The notes under the pieces are model-generated. The model was given only the letters and a program-made list of their open reading frames with translations. It had not been told where the DNA came from and searched no databases. The position numbers and the translations under genes were made by a program. Of a stretch of DNA of 56,681 nt, positions 35,366-47,891 are shown piece by piece (positions within the stretch are counted from its first letter, which is position 1; each line of letters opens with the position of its first letter). Source of the DNA: Nannochloropsis salina CCMP1776 (taxonomy: Eukaryota > Sar > Eustigmatophyceae > Eustigmatales > Monodopsidaceae); the NCBI GenBank assembly GCA_004565275.1, contig SDOX01000066.1, positions 419-57,099 on the forward strand, written 5' to 3'.

Positions 35366-37049
35366 TCTATAGAAAAAGCACTCGAGCAGACCGATAACTT
35401 TGTTTGTCCATCGCAGATCGAGTTCTCATTGCTTTCATGGCATTTAACGATTATGTGTACCCTTAGCAAGCTGTCATCGAGAAGAAGATTCCTGTGAGTC
35501 AAATAATACTTCACCCATGGTGAGAAACAGACTGTTAATGGTTTCTTATAAGCGACTGAGGGTGGTCTGTGAGACATCATCAACCAGATTCCATGCCATC
35601 GAAAATCGGTTCTTTGAAAAGGTTGCACACTCATCTCCGGTGAATCTCGGAATCTCGGTACACCTGCCCGGCGAAGAGCGACGGTCATGACCTAAGAATC
35701 TTCGAACTCGCAGAGTCCAAGACCAAAATAACTCAAGGTCAGACACAGCATTGAGATCGAAAATTGATCAATCTGAGATCGATCAATCAAAGAAACATTT
35801 CTAGGATGCGTCACGGCCATAGAAGTTTCCTGATGCGTTCCCAAAGGCAAAAGAGGCAAATACTGAGAGCCTGGGCTTGGGCCCAAGGAGCGAGACGACT
35901 CAGTGCAACCGTCGCCCAGAGGCACGGGTCTGCCTGAGCGCCTGAGCGCCTGTGTTTCTCATTCTTTGAGAGGGAAAGTCTCCCTTAAAGCTGATCTTCG
36001 ATCTTTGTTTGCAATCAATTTTCTTATGTGTGCACGCGGCCGTGCGCATATCTTGCCTTCATTGAAAGCATCTTTTTAGGTTTCTCCATTTCCTTGCTTG
36101 ACTGCTGCAGTCGTAGCCGAGGCCGTTCAATGAAAGTTCGCCACTCACAGGCTGAAAGGGCTTGGACCGGATGCGTTTCGACAGGAGTGACGTCGTATGA
36201 GCAGGCAGAAGTAGACGGTGGTTTAAATATAGTGCATGGGGATGAGTCTACCATTAATGGCGATTTGCAGAGAGGTATCGTACCAGTCGTTCGGCGACAC
36301 GTTCGTCCACTTTCTACAGGCTTGCCCGCCTCGTAAAACCTCAATAATATCATCATTCCATGGATTCTGCTCATTCAAGCCGCTCCGATGGAAGTTGTTC
36401 ACTCTACTATTCCTAACAATGTCGCTAAGATCAATTCGAACCTAGATTCGTAATCCAAGTCCTCGACTTGATCATGCGGACTCGACCTTACTGGTTTCTC
36501 GGACTCAGCGACGAGTCCGGACATTTTCTGGACTCATGAACTGAAGAAAAGCTAACGTGCAATCGATAAGTATGTCCTCTGCGGGGCTTCGATTTATAAA
36601 TGTGTTTTTTTTTTCCCCTAAAATAAATTTATTCGAATTTCAATAAAAACAAGAAACAAAAGCTGACAAAACGCAATGGTGGCGGCCTTGAGTCATCGAT
36701 TTGAAAGCATGTTGGTTTGGACAGGAGTGGTGCGTGATTGTGTCGGATAACTTATTACGTCCTAAATGGAAGGACTGGTTCATCAAAACATTTCGCACGC
36801 CACATTCCTAATATGGCTCGTGTTTGTGTCGTATTTGTAGTACCCACGGGTTGCACGCTTTGTTTTGATAAGGCCTCTCTTGACATTCTGTTGTTGAGTA
36901 AAAATGACTCGATTGTAGCTTTGATAGAGTCTCGTAAAATGCAACTGTCCAGGTAAGATATAAAATTCATTTCGTATCAAATGCATTATACGACTATCGT
37001 TCTGGGGAAAAATATTTCTTAAAGCGAGGTCCCTCCCATTGCTCTCCAT
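33552..37049. repeat. P-family duplicated block, copy 1
   Basis: Near-identical to 39973-43467 at an offset of 6418-6421; the differences I saw are mostly length changes in T runs (near 33680 and 36610). The block starts within exon 3 of the P gene, covers its 5' exons and all upstream DNA, and ends in the last exon of the next P gene (P4). Confidence 0.95.
35366..37018. other. Upstream region of P1, duplicated in front of P2
   Basis: No gene seen. It holds a cluster of GGACTC/GAGTCC motifs in both orientations at about 36457-36536, including a 6-bp perfect hairpin at 36501-36518. An AT-rich, T-run-containing stretch lies at 36600-36660. The same sequence precedes P2 (41786-43436), so both genes share their putative promoter. 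Confidence 0.6.
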
Positions 37050-38191
37050 TCCAGGGAATTTCCCGATAAAGAGCACAGCAATATAAAACCAATCTGACGT
37101 TTTCCCTTTTCCTGTAGGTATCCGTACGCCGCTTTTCCTTCATCTGTACCCACAATGCTGCAGCGGTTATGTGGAGGAACTCCGTAAACTGCACCGTGAA
37201 AAGCCTTGTTTGACCGGTTTTGTAAAGAGAATTCCCCTGTCCAGTTTTTGTCAGCAGTCATCGAAATTGAAGAAAAAGTTTAGTTAAAGGCAAAACTCGC
37301 CACACTTTTGTGACATCTGCGTACCTTTTACGGCTAGTGACGAGGTGTGCATTGGGACTGTGCAGAGAGCGTGGGTGTATATACTTCAAGATAAATTGAA
37401 AATAGCCCTTGTAAATCTAGTTTTACATGACTCACCGTGGGCCGAAATTTGGCTTGAAGTAACGTAAAAGCTTTCGTCCCCTCCTTCATGGTCCATCACT
37501 TCAAAATCTCCATACAGCTTAGTAGCGCCATCAACCATCAATGCGAGATGATCAGCATCCGTAGCGTCAAAACTAGTGACAAGATGTAGAGGAGTACTCA
37601 TGGCAAAGTATGATCCATTGAAGTTACTGAACTTAGTCGCATTTTGAGTGCTTGCATCGCTATTTGCGTGCAGAAAAGTGGACAAGTCCTTAGACTGATG
37701 CCATGGCGCGGTGTTGTACGGTTCGCTTGTCTGTCTGTTTTTTATGGCCAGATACCGGTCACGACGTCTCAGACAACCGTTGCATCCTAAGGCTTCGATG
37801 TATCCGACGAGAATATCGTTGGCTTTGATATCTCTCATCACTGTGCCTGGAGCAATTAATTTGCCATGTACTTTGGTATCTGTCGTCTCCATGCGGAAGA
37901 AAATAGTTCGAAAGAGAAAACATAAATGAGAGAAAGCCTGCAAAAAAAACACTGAAATTTCCCTTCGTATACTATACCTCCTCCAATGTCAGCGTCCCCC
38001 TTCACTTCCAGAGGTCCCAAGACGTTTGTTTTCTCAAGGATTGTCAATCTGCCTTTTACATGAGCACCTTTAAAGACTTGAAGCAGGTCTTTGACTTCTG
38101 CATTTCCGTCGACAGTAAACTTTCCCTCCACAGTTGAAGTAAGCACCATTAAAGACTTGAAGCAATTTTTCTGGGTAAATGGTGTTGTCAT
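37019..38191 (-). pseudogene. P4: 5'-truncated P-family gene
   Basis: Recognisable exons: about 38191-37978 (shaft repeats, VEGKFTVDGNAEVKDLLQV), 37879-37436 (head module with DHLALMVDGATKLYGDFEV) and 37236-37019 (tip ending LCSLSGNSLEWRAMGG). The last exon is 218 nt, the same as in P1, and phases match. No signal-peptide exon or NDLSAGF-type domain lies upstream, where unrelated sequence begins near 38200. It therefore lacks the 5' half and is probably not expressed as a secreted protein, although these exons look intact. It sits between P2 and P1 in the same direction. Confidence 0.75.
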
Positions 38192-38945
38192 AGTTTCACC
38201 TACTTGGTATTTGTCTGTACCTTTCTTCTACCAGTGAGTGCCATCAATTTGTAATTTGTAAGGACCTTTACCGGTAGCGACGGGACGAGTTGCACGAGAG
38301 GGCGGGACTCCTGTCAATAGGTCTGTTTCCCCTGGACGTGTTTGTATTCGCGCTCACAGGGAAAAGAAACGAGCGCGGAGAGGCATCTGCTTCCTTCTTG
38401 TCCTTTTGCCTCTGAGCTGGAATGAAACTTTACCCCGAAATGTTCCCCTCTTTTCCAGGAGTCTTTCCCGCACCCTCGGAGAGCTCACTGCTAACTCGCT
38501 CTTAGGGGGCGCACGGACCGGTTTTAAATAGTGAATTTCTCTCGTCTTTGGAGCAATTTCTGAAGAAACATAACGGCGGCTTTTGATCATCAACTGAAAA
38601 GCACGTTTGTTTGGACCAAACTGATGCGTAATCGGGTCGGATGACTTCGAAAAACCTAGAGGGACGTTTCGAACCTTTCTCTTGAACAAAATATTTCGCA
38701 TGTAACATTCGTAAGGCACATAGTGATCAGTTGAGGTTCTTGAGCTCCCTTGTAAAGCATCATAAATGATTTTTTTTTGCATTTGAAGTGCTTGCACTGG
38801 TAGGTGTGTGCGATGCGGCTGTGACGGTATCATTAGGTATTGAAACATTCAAATCAGAGCTGTGGTTTCAATAAAATATGATGGCTCACAATTTTTTTCT
38901 TGAAAACAAGAAATGTCTTCGATGATGTGCGCAAGTATCTTTCTT
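38192..38945. other. Spacer between P2 and P4
   Basis: No supported gene. The minus frame 38354-38848 is basic and shows no domain. The sequence at 38520-38720 resembles in style, and in short words, the one at 36680-36810 (an AACGGCGG-TTTGA-CATC segment followed by a GTTTGGAC segment), so this may be a diverged copy of the P upstream region. AATAAAATA occurs near 38871. Confidence 0.4.
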
Positions 38946-41785
38946 TTAATGAGAGCCTTCTACGCGGGACGCCCCGCCTACAGCTCTCCATTCCATATCG
39001 TTTCCAGTATTGTAGCACATAAGCAAGTAAAGTGCTCCCTGCCCGCTACGTTCTAAGCGACCACTACCCAATTTGCCATCGTCTTCACCAGATATTCTGC
39101 ACCGGTTCTGGGGAGCTACACCGTTCACGGTCCCTGCAAAAGCATTTCCAGAAATTCCTGAAAATGTGAAATCGCCTATTTCGGTATAAGAGAGAATCGA
39201 TAATATCGCGTCAGACAACAAGAATATTGCTCTAAAACATTTTGATGATTATCTAGTTGCTTACCGCCTATGGCAAGTGACTTAGTGGTCATTGGTACTG
39301 GACATGTTGTGTAAAAAACGATCTGTAAATAAGTGGATGGTAGGGAGATCCAAGACAGATCACGAACCTGGCAAATGCCACTACGAACCTTGAACAGAGG
39401 CTTGTCGGGAACTGATGCTCAAGAGTTTATCTTCTTGATTTTCATTGAAGACTGCAAAATCTTCGTGAACATGCATATTCCCCCCAATCAAGAGGGCGAG
39501 ATGACTGTTATGATCAGCTTCCGGACTCGCGACGATGTACAAGGGATTCACCATGGTAAGGTACGGTCCAACGAAATCTCTTTGGCCTGTCAACTCATAT
39601 ATTCTGTTGTTAGCAGTACCAAACATATAACTGGAAGAGGGATTGGACAGTCTACGTTTATGTACCTTTTCGGGGATGTAACGTCCTTCCCTAAGTGCAA
39701 GACGCCTGCCGGGTTTGCCGCCACCTCCATCTGGTATTGGTAGGGGTTCACAAAATACACAACCAAACGCAGCGATCACGCCAACGTTTAGATTTCCTGC
39801 AGTAATTCCACCAAATACAGCAAGACCATCAACATTTAGTTCTCCTCGAATCGTAGCTACATCTGCTTGCGCGTTTCCGCTAGTAGTTAGTCCATCGGAT
39901 ACACTAGTAAACCCATCAATCCGGGAATCACCTCCGACCCGTGCACGACCAACAAGCAAATCATCCTTGATATCTCCATCACCTTCGGCAGTGAACTTTC
40001 CCTCCACATTTGCAGATTCTCGCACTACTAGTTTTGCCTGCAAGGTTGTGTCGCCATTTACGCCGAGAGTTGCAGAGATATTTGTGGGAGCTATTATATT
40101 TTACTCTACTTGCAGTAATGTTGGTTTGATTCGCAGACTTCAAGGATATCGTACTTCCTGCCGTTATATCGACCTTGGCGCTTGTGTGAGCGATCACAGT
40201 CTTTCCATTTAACCAGAGGTCACCATACATGGATGTGTTGCCATGCATTGTCAAGGCACCTGGTGATGGAGCCTCCCCTGCAGGTACCTTTGGAGCAACC
40301 AGCAAAGGCTTATCAACAATCAAATAGGAGCCCGTGATATTGATGGACATGGGCGATGTGGTGTAGTTCCCGCGTAGTGAGCCGTAGGCAGCCTCAAAAT
40401 TTCTCGCACTATCCGCTTTTGCCAAGGGATGCCCTGTGTAGAAAAAAAGTTTTCCCTTCAACCCTTCACACGCTTTCGTTCGGTTTCCCGATGTGGTGCA
40501 GTAGTGCTTGGTAATGTTGAATCCTTGTGACAATCCTAGGCCTAGTACAAGAGAAGCCTCATTTCCATATATGGCTGCCGTGTCGAGTCCTAGTGAAGTG
40601 TCGGTGAAAAAGATTTGCCCGCCTATACCCTTGCCGTCTTGAACCGTGCTGTTTGTAGAATCGTTGAAGCCGTCTCCTACTTCGACAATGGGCATCAGAA
40701 ATCCTGCACTCAGGTCATTCTATGTCCGTCATAGCATGCGCGAAAATGGCAGGGTAGTCGACGGAAAGAATGTTAGAATGAGGAAGCAAGGATTTACACA
40801 ACAAGTACGAGCGTCGCAAGTGTATTTACAATCTATGAGCGGTTAGAATTGACGAGAATGACACCCTACCTGATTATAATTTCCTTTGATCGGTATCGCT
40901 CCTGACTTGGCAGCCAGTTGGTCATCTGAGAGTGCGCCACCCTCGAGTAAGAACATGCCACTGCGGGACTGGTTAATTCCAAGCAATAAGGGCAAGTCAT
41001 TGTTCAATTGCGCACCTCGCTTCCTATCCCAATATCCTTGCAACGTCGAGAAACTCCCGTTATGTCCTGTCATAAACTGTGTTACTCCGGCAATCTCAGG
41101 AGTCTTCCCCGGTATTCCAGGAGGGCGGACATGCTGAGGCAAGCCTACCATTGGTGACGTTCCAAAAGTTGTGGTCCCAACACAATGCGTGCTTCCCTCC
41201 ATTGTTGCTTGTGACGTGGTGGCATGAAAATAGCGTTATCATGAGGCTGAAAAACGCGTGAAATACATAATCTGTGCAGCTCTGCTTTTGCTTACCATCT
41301 AGACGAGCTTGGAGCGATCGGACAGATGCTAAATGAAATACTTTCAAATCGCCGCTCCCAGCCCCAACAAGTAGATCTCCATCGACCACAAGGTCCTTCT
41401 GAGCTCTTATGGTTCCCTGAGACCATATTTCGCTAGATGTGTTCATCTGACCAGTCACCAGCACGCCCGATTCTCCGATCCACATGCCAGAACTGAGTCT
41501 CACTTCTCCTCCCACCTGTAGATCCCCGACAACGCGGGCATTTTTGTCCACAAGTAGACCTGCCACCCCTTGATAGCCCGTATCCAGTATTCGAGTGTAT
41601 GTCATTGAAGTCAAACCATCAATTTGGGCGTTGTGACCCACGATCAGACTGCCTTCCACGGTCCCATTAAGGCCCGTATGGACACTCGCAGGCGTCTTCA
41701 GGACGTCGTGTGAGAAAGCGAAGGATCGTTTTACAGCAGTTGATTGGATGACCCATGACATCAAGATACAGACTGTCCACTTCAT
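38946..41785 (-). CDS. P2: secreted fibre-like protein, frame interrupted once in exon 3
   Basis: Exons 41785-41296, 41207-40870, 40719-39389, 39175-38946. The first two exons and most of the third are nearly identical to P1. At about 40100 a T run is one base longer than in P1 and interrupts the frame; everything after it is open and in register with the splice phases, so either a sequencing error or a young pseudogene is possible. The distal part is unlike P1: shaft repeats (LLVGRARVGGDSRIDGFTSV) run straight into the head module (NSHLALLIGGNMHVHEDFAV) with no intron, then a tip exon ending LLMCYNTGNDMEWRAVGG. The donor after the head (GTTCGT) is weak. Role as for P1. Confidence 0.78.
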
Positions 41786-43467
41786 TCTATAGAAAAAGCA
41801 CTCGAGCAGACCGATAACTTTGTTTGTCCATCGCAGATCGAGTTCTCATTGCTTTCATGGCATTTAACGATTATGTGTACCCTTAGCAAGCTGTCATCGA
41901 GAAGAAGATTCCTGTGAGTCAAATAATACTTCACCCATGGTGAGAAACAGACTGTTAATGGTTTCTTATAAGCGACTGAGGGTGGTCTGTGAGACATCAT
42001 CAACCAGATTCCATGCCATCGAAAATCGGTTCTTTGAAAAGGTTGCACACTCATCTCCGGTGAATCTCGGAATCTCGGTACACCTGCCCGGCGAAGAGCG
42101 ACGGTCATGACCTAAGAATCTTCGAACTCGCAGAGTCCAAGACCAAAATAACTCAAGGTCAGACACAGCATTGAGATCGAAAATTGATCAATCTGAGATC
42201 GATCAATCAAAGAAACATTTCTAGGATGCGTCACGGCCATAGAAGTTTCCTGATGCGTTCCCAAAGGCAAAAGAGGCAAATACTGAGAGCCTGGGCTTGG
42301 GCCCAAGGAGCGAGACGACTCAGTGCAACCGTCGCCCAGAGGCACGGGTCTGCCTGAGCGCCTGAGCGCCTGTGTTTCTCATTCTTTGAGAGGGAAAGTC
42401 TCCCTTAAAGCTGATCTTCGATCTTTGTTTGCAATCAATTTTCTTATGTGTGCACGCGGCCGTGCGCATATCTTGCCTTCATTGAAAGCATCTTTTTAGG
42501 TTTCTCCATTTCCTTGCTTGACTGCTGCAGTCGTAGCCGAGGCCGTTCAATGAAAGTTCGCCACTCACAGGCTGAAAGGGCTTGGACCGGATGCGTTTCG
42601 ACAGGAGTGACGTCGTATGAGCAGGCAGAAGTAGACGGTGGTTTAAATATAGTGCATGGGGATGAGTCTACCATTAATGGCGATTTGCAGAGAGGTATCG
42701 TACCAGTCGTTCGGCGACACGTTCGTCCACTTTCTACAGGCTTGCCCGCCTCGTAAAACCTCAATAATATCATCATTCCATGGATTCTGCTCATTCAAGC
42801 CGCTCCGATGGAAGTTGTTCACTCTACTATTCCTAACAATGTCGCTAAGATCAATTCGAACCTAGATTCGTAATCCAAGTCCTCGACTTGATCATGCGGA
42901 CTCGACCTTACTGGTTTCTCGGACTCAGCGACGAGTCCGGACATTTTCTGGACTCATGAACTGAAGAAAAGCTAACGTGCAATCGATAAGTATGTCCTCT
43001 GCGGGGCTTCGATTTATAAATGTGTTTTTTTTCCCCTAAAATAAATTTATTCGAATTTCAATAAAAACAAGAAACAAAAGCTGACAAAACGCAATGGTGG
43101 CGGCCTTGAGTCATCGATTTGAAAGCATGTTGGTTTGGACAGGAGTGGTGCGTGATTGTGTCGGATAACTTATTACGTCCTAAATGGAAGGACTGGTTCA
43201 TCAAAACATTTCGCACGCCACATTCCTAATATGGCTCGTGTTTGTGTCGTATTTGTAGTACCCACGGGTTGCACGCTTTGTTTTGATAAGGCCTCTCTTG
43301 ACATTCTGTTGTTGAGTAAAAATGACTCGATTGTAGCTTTGATAGAGTCTCGTAAAATGCAACTGTCCAGGTAAGATATAAAATTCATTTCGTATCAAAT
43401 GCATTATACGACTATCGTTCTGGGGAAAAATATTTCTTAAAGCGAGGTCCCTCCCATTGCTCTCCAT
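39973..43467. repeat. P-family duplicated block, copy 2
   Basis: Partner of 33552-37049. At the right edge only the last residues of a P-type tip exon (43437-43467) survive before unrelated sequence. The block therefore once stood next to another P gene that has since been lost or replaced. Confidence 0.95.
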
Positions 43468-44999
43468 ACCAGGAACAGAGACCGCAGTAAAGTCGCATGG
43501 AGCTTGCTTAGCATGATGCCTGTGAAGTCAAGGAAATCACGGAGGCGCATACGCTTTCATATAAGTTTCGTAATTCTGAGAAAGGATTCTTTCCATGCAT
43601 GTTTTAAATACTCGGAGTCATTCGTAACAGAATCGAGGTCTACTTTCTTATTATTCACCGTCTAAATTGCGAAAGTGGAAGAGCCATAGCAAATCAGCTA
43701 GTAGCCCTCTACTGCGGCATCCCCTCTTTCAGTACTTTACAATGTGAAGCATGACAAAGGAGGACACAGTTATGCGACGGAGAAGAGGAAGGATAAAATG
43801 ATTGAGGGAGGAGTGGACGAAGGGGATAGGGAGTAGGAGGGCAGGGAGGCAAAATTTAAGCCAAACCTGAGCTGCTTATACACTGATAGTCTTTTCCTCA
43901 TATCACTATCTGGACTTGAGGGGAGAGGAGCCTTCCTCTAGAAGAGAGATACGGGCAAGAAAAAGAAAGGTAACGACAAGCAGGATGGATGAAAGGGGGA
44001 GGGACAAAATATAGACAGGGAAAAGAAGGTAGGAAGGGCACGTGCCCTACCATATTATTTTTTGGTGTACGGCATATTACTGTAGCTTACTTCCGTGCAC
44101 GACTGATTTCAATCTTTCCTGATAGTCCTTTTGGCTCTGCTGATATGCTCCATGTACTCTTGACCCTGACCTTGACACACGCACACCCATTACACACTCA
44201 CACTCACGCACACCCACACATAGTCTGGTGACGGATATATTTCCCTTACCGATCTATACTCCCACTCATTTGCAATTCATATTCACGCTCACACTTTTCG
44301 AAGAGACCTTATCCACTTCATCGCTCTTCGCTACCGGTTTCTTCGAAAATCGCGTAAACTTAACCCGTCAATCCTATCTGCTGTTTTTACACATTCTCTC
44401 CAAGACTTTCAAATCTTTTATCTAACACTTCCCGTCCCACCCGCTATGCAGGCTATAGAACTGTGCATAGTTTTCAAGTGAGCTGGCTCGATCGTAGTCC
44501 TTGGCATCCTTCCTTTTCTCGCCTCCCTTCATATTCAAGCCTCTCGTGCGACCAGATCAGGAATTTCCGAGCGGCACCCCCTCTAATAACAAAGCCTTTG
44601 GTTCCTCGAATGTTTTCGACCCTAATTGCACCGCATAATTTTCCGCCTACACCGACTTGATGGCTTCTCGTATTATGAAGGCCGCCTGGTGTATGATGAA
44701 CAGGACGCATAAAGCCCCATTATCCTTGCTCTCCCGCCAGTAGATTGTGCCCGTCCTACTGCTCTCTCGCCAGTAGACCGTGCCCTACGAAACATCTACA
44801 ACAAGCATCGAATGCAAGCAACCTCCCTCTAGACGTATGCAGGTATATGACTACCGACTACTCATTTCCACCTCGGCTTCGGGTGGTGACGAGGCCGTGA
44901 GACATAGCAAATGATGTCGGTGTTTGCAGGTCGTAAATCCTAATCTTGTCGCTCTACCCCCATAATACTTGGAACCGGGTCTGTTTTGAGTCATGCGCG
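43468..44999. other. Spacer without supported genes
   Basis: No gene seen. Purine-rich at 43770-44040, and a short CACACTCAC-type simple repeat at about 44175-44220. The frames at 43989-44710 have no domain. Confidence 0.55.
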
Positions 45000-47440
45000 A
45001 GAACTCGCTACAAAACACTCAGCTCTGCTCCTTTTTTGAATTTAGTGGCATGGCTTGACGCGTGCCAGGCGACATTTATAAAGCATTTCTTTGAGGGATG
45101 ATGGGAGAAGGACGTGGAGAAAGAATTATTTACAGCTAGGCTGAAGGCGATTGATCTACAAGGGCCTCCGCGATCTAGACTCTGCTCCTTTTTTGAATTT
45201 AGAGTCATGGCTTGACGCGTGCCAGGCGACATTTATATAAATCGGGCCGGTATGAGCGTGTACCTGGCAACCCCTACAATGGCCCTGGCAAAGGCGGGCG
45301 CATTAGCTACGGACGGGGAAATGGAGGCCGTGGAGGCCGTAATGGACGTGGTCGTGGCAAAGGATTGCACGGCGGAAATGGTTGTCGTTATTGTGGAAGC
45401 GCAGATCACTGGGGAAATGAATGCCCCAAGAATAAAACGGAGCATTCTTACACATGCTTGCTGGCAACCAAGAATATGTATGGAAACCCGAGGCAGATGA
45501 AATCGACCCCTGTTATGGTTGATAGCGGGGCTGACGCGAATATAAGGATGACATGATGATGTTAAGGGAGCATGAGATCGGCGATAGGAGGTTAAGTGAG
45601 CCGAGGAGGTTAAGCGAGCCATCTTACAGTGTTGCACCTATATCCTGTATGGATCCAACAGTCTGTATCACGATGTGCTGTTCGCTACTGTATCATGTCA
45701 TGGTTTGCGTCCACCTAATCATTTGTATGTTATATTGTTATACGACAACAGGACTGGCGTCGACCAGTGTCTTTGGTTGTCTTTGGTTATCTGTCGTATT
45801 GGTTATCTTAGTGCGAGATTCTTGGGTGAATCATTGGTCTACATTCTCAGGGAGAATAGTAGTCGTACTGAAGAACTGAATTGGATATTGGGTTATCCAC
45901 AACGTTGTTTTGGTTTGTTTATTCGCATCAGGTTATGGGCCCTAACTGACCTAACCTTTGAACTGGATAAATAGCTGATTATTCAAGACACTGATCGACG
46001 GTCTATTTTGGTGCAATTGGATTTGCAGAAATAGAGGTCTGGACGCATTTGAATCACTCTGGTGCAATTGGATTTGCAGAGATTCAGGACTGCTTTAATT
46101 GGTAATTGGATTTACTAGATTGAAGACAGCATTTGATTTGATCTGGAGGCTGAATATTGGACTGGCCAGGATCACAACCTCAAAGTCATGAGTGATATGG
46201 ATGACTACAGAATGGCAATCTTCAGTGGAAGATTGGAGGATTGGGACGCGTGGAAACGCGATATCGAAAGCTTCATTGGTGCCAAGGACCCAGAGATGGC
46301 ATATATCATTGTTGGATTAACCAAGTCACCGATTTCTGGGGACGAGGTAAAATCTTATGATAAGAAGAATGCGAAGAGCTACTTCATTCTCAAGAAGTAC
46401 TTGAAGGGAGCAGCCGCCAGTTTGATCGAAAAATTTCGTCAAGATAAAAATGGGGCTGGTGCATTCCGGTGAAATACATAATAATCTGTGCAGCTCTGCT
46501 TTTGCTTACCATCTAGACGAGCTTGGAGCGATCGGACAGATGCTAAATGAAATACTTTCAAATCGCCGCTCCCAGCCCCAACAAGTAGATCTCCATCGAC
46601 CACAAGGTCCTTCTGAGCTCTTATGGTTCCCTGAGACCATATTTCGCTAGATGTGTTCATCTGACCAGTCACCAGCACGCCCGATTCTCCGATCCACATG
46701 CCAGAACTGAGTCTCACTTCTCCTCCCACCTGTAGATCCCCGACAACGCGGGCATTTTTGTCCACAAGTAGACCTGCCACCCCTTGATAGCCCGTATCCA
46801 GTATTCGAGTGTATGTCATTGAAGTCAAACCATCAATTTGGGCGTTGTGACCCACGATCAGACTGCCTTCCACGGTCCCATTAAGGCCCGTATGGACACT
46901 CGCAGGCGTCTTCAGGACGTCGTGTGAGAAAGCGAAGGATCGTTTTACAGCAGTTGATTGGATGACCCATGACATCAAGATACAGACTGTCCACTTCATT
47001 CTATAGAAAAGCACTCGAGCAGACCGATAACTTTGTTTGTCCATCGCAGATCGAGTTCTCATTGCTTTCATGGCATTTAACGATTATGTGTACCCTTAGC
47101 AAGCTGTCATCGAGAAGAAGATTCCTGTGAGTCAAATAATACTTCACCCATGGTGAGAAACAGACTGTTAATGGTTTCTTATAAGCGACTGAGGGTGGTC
47201 TGTGAGACATCATCAACCAGATTCCATGCCATCGAAAATCGGTTCTTTGAAAAGGTTGCACACTCATCTCCGGTGAATCTCGGAATCTCGGTACACCTGC
47301 CCGGCGAAGAGCGAGTGTGTGCCAGGCGACATTTATAAAGCATTTCTTTGAGGGATGATGGGAGAAGGACGAGGAGAAAGAATTATTGTCAGCAAGGCTA
47401 AAGGCGATTGATCTACAAGGGCCTCCGTGACCTAGATTGA
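45000..47440 (+). mobile_element. Ty1/Copia fossil mosaic
   Basis: Broken Copia pieces in one orientation: gag-region repeats near 45024-45088 and 45180-45240, a CCHC zinc knuckle (CRYCGSADHWGNECP) with the start of the aspartic protease motif (VDSGAD) at 45212-45545, LTR-like sequence at about 45532-45930, leader sequence, then the N-terminal gag region at 46188-46470 (DWDAWKRDIESFIGAKDP). A P-family gene fragment occupies 46470-47313, after which gag-region sequence like that at 45063-45180 resumes to about 47434. Clearly not a whole element; order and duplication of parts imply nested or recombined insertions. Confidence 0.8.
46470..47313 (-). pseudogene. P-family exon 1 fragment inside Copia fossil
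   Basis: Almost identical to 34840-35681 and 41260-42101. It holds the complete first exon (46999-46510: signal peptide plus V-x-G shaft repeats) and about 310 bp upstream, but none of the other exons. Both edges fall exactly in retroelement sequence. Not a working gene on its own. The near-identity shows that the copy is young. Confidence 0.88.
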
Positions 47441-47891
47441 GGAAGTGGCCTGACAGAGATGGGGAGGGATTGCCAGACAAGGCGAGAAATTCGAAGATGT
47501 GGTAAAGATACCCTCATCGCATGAAGCAAGCTGGCTGCCTTCGCACAAAAGAAAGACAACCAATCAGGGTGACAGTAAATTCACATTTCAGTCCTTTTCA
47601 TTAATTCCTCCTACGATATCTATGTCATCATCAGTGCTGTCGCTGCTGTAAATTTCTTCGCTTTTTTGTTCTTCGAGCATCAAATGCGTTCTCGCTTGCT
47701 ATTCTAACATCTACATTACCGGGCTGCCGTATTAGCCCAACGCATAACGCCCTCATTCATCATCACAGGGACGCAGCATGTCGATCAAGGATTCTGCTAT
47801 ATTGTGACAGGACCTCTCTTAATCGGTCAATAACAGATGCTTTTCCTCCCGCTAAAACCTCCTGACCCTAACAGCTACAGTGCGCGCTTTT
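47441..47891. other. Spacer
   Basis: No gene seen; includes the 3' flank of the first carbonic anhydrase gene. Confidence 0.5.
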
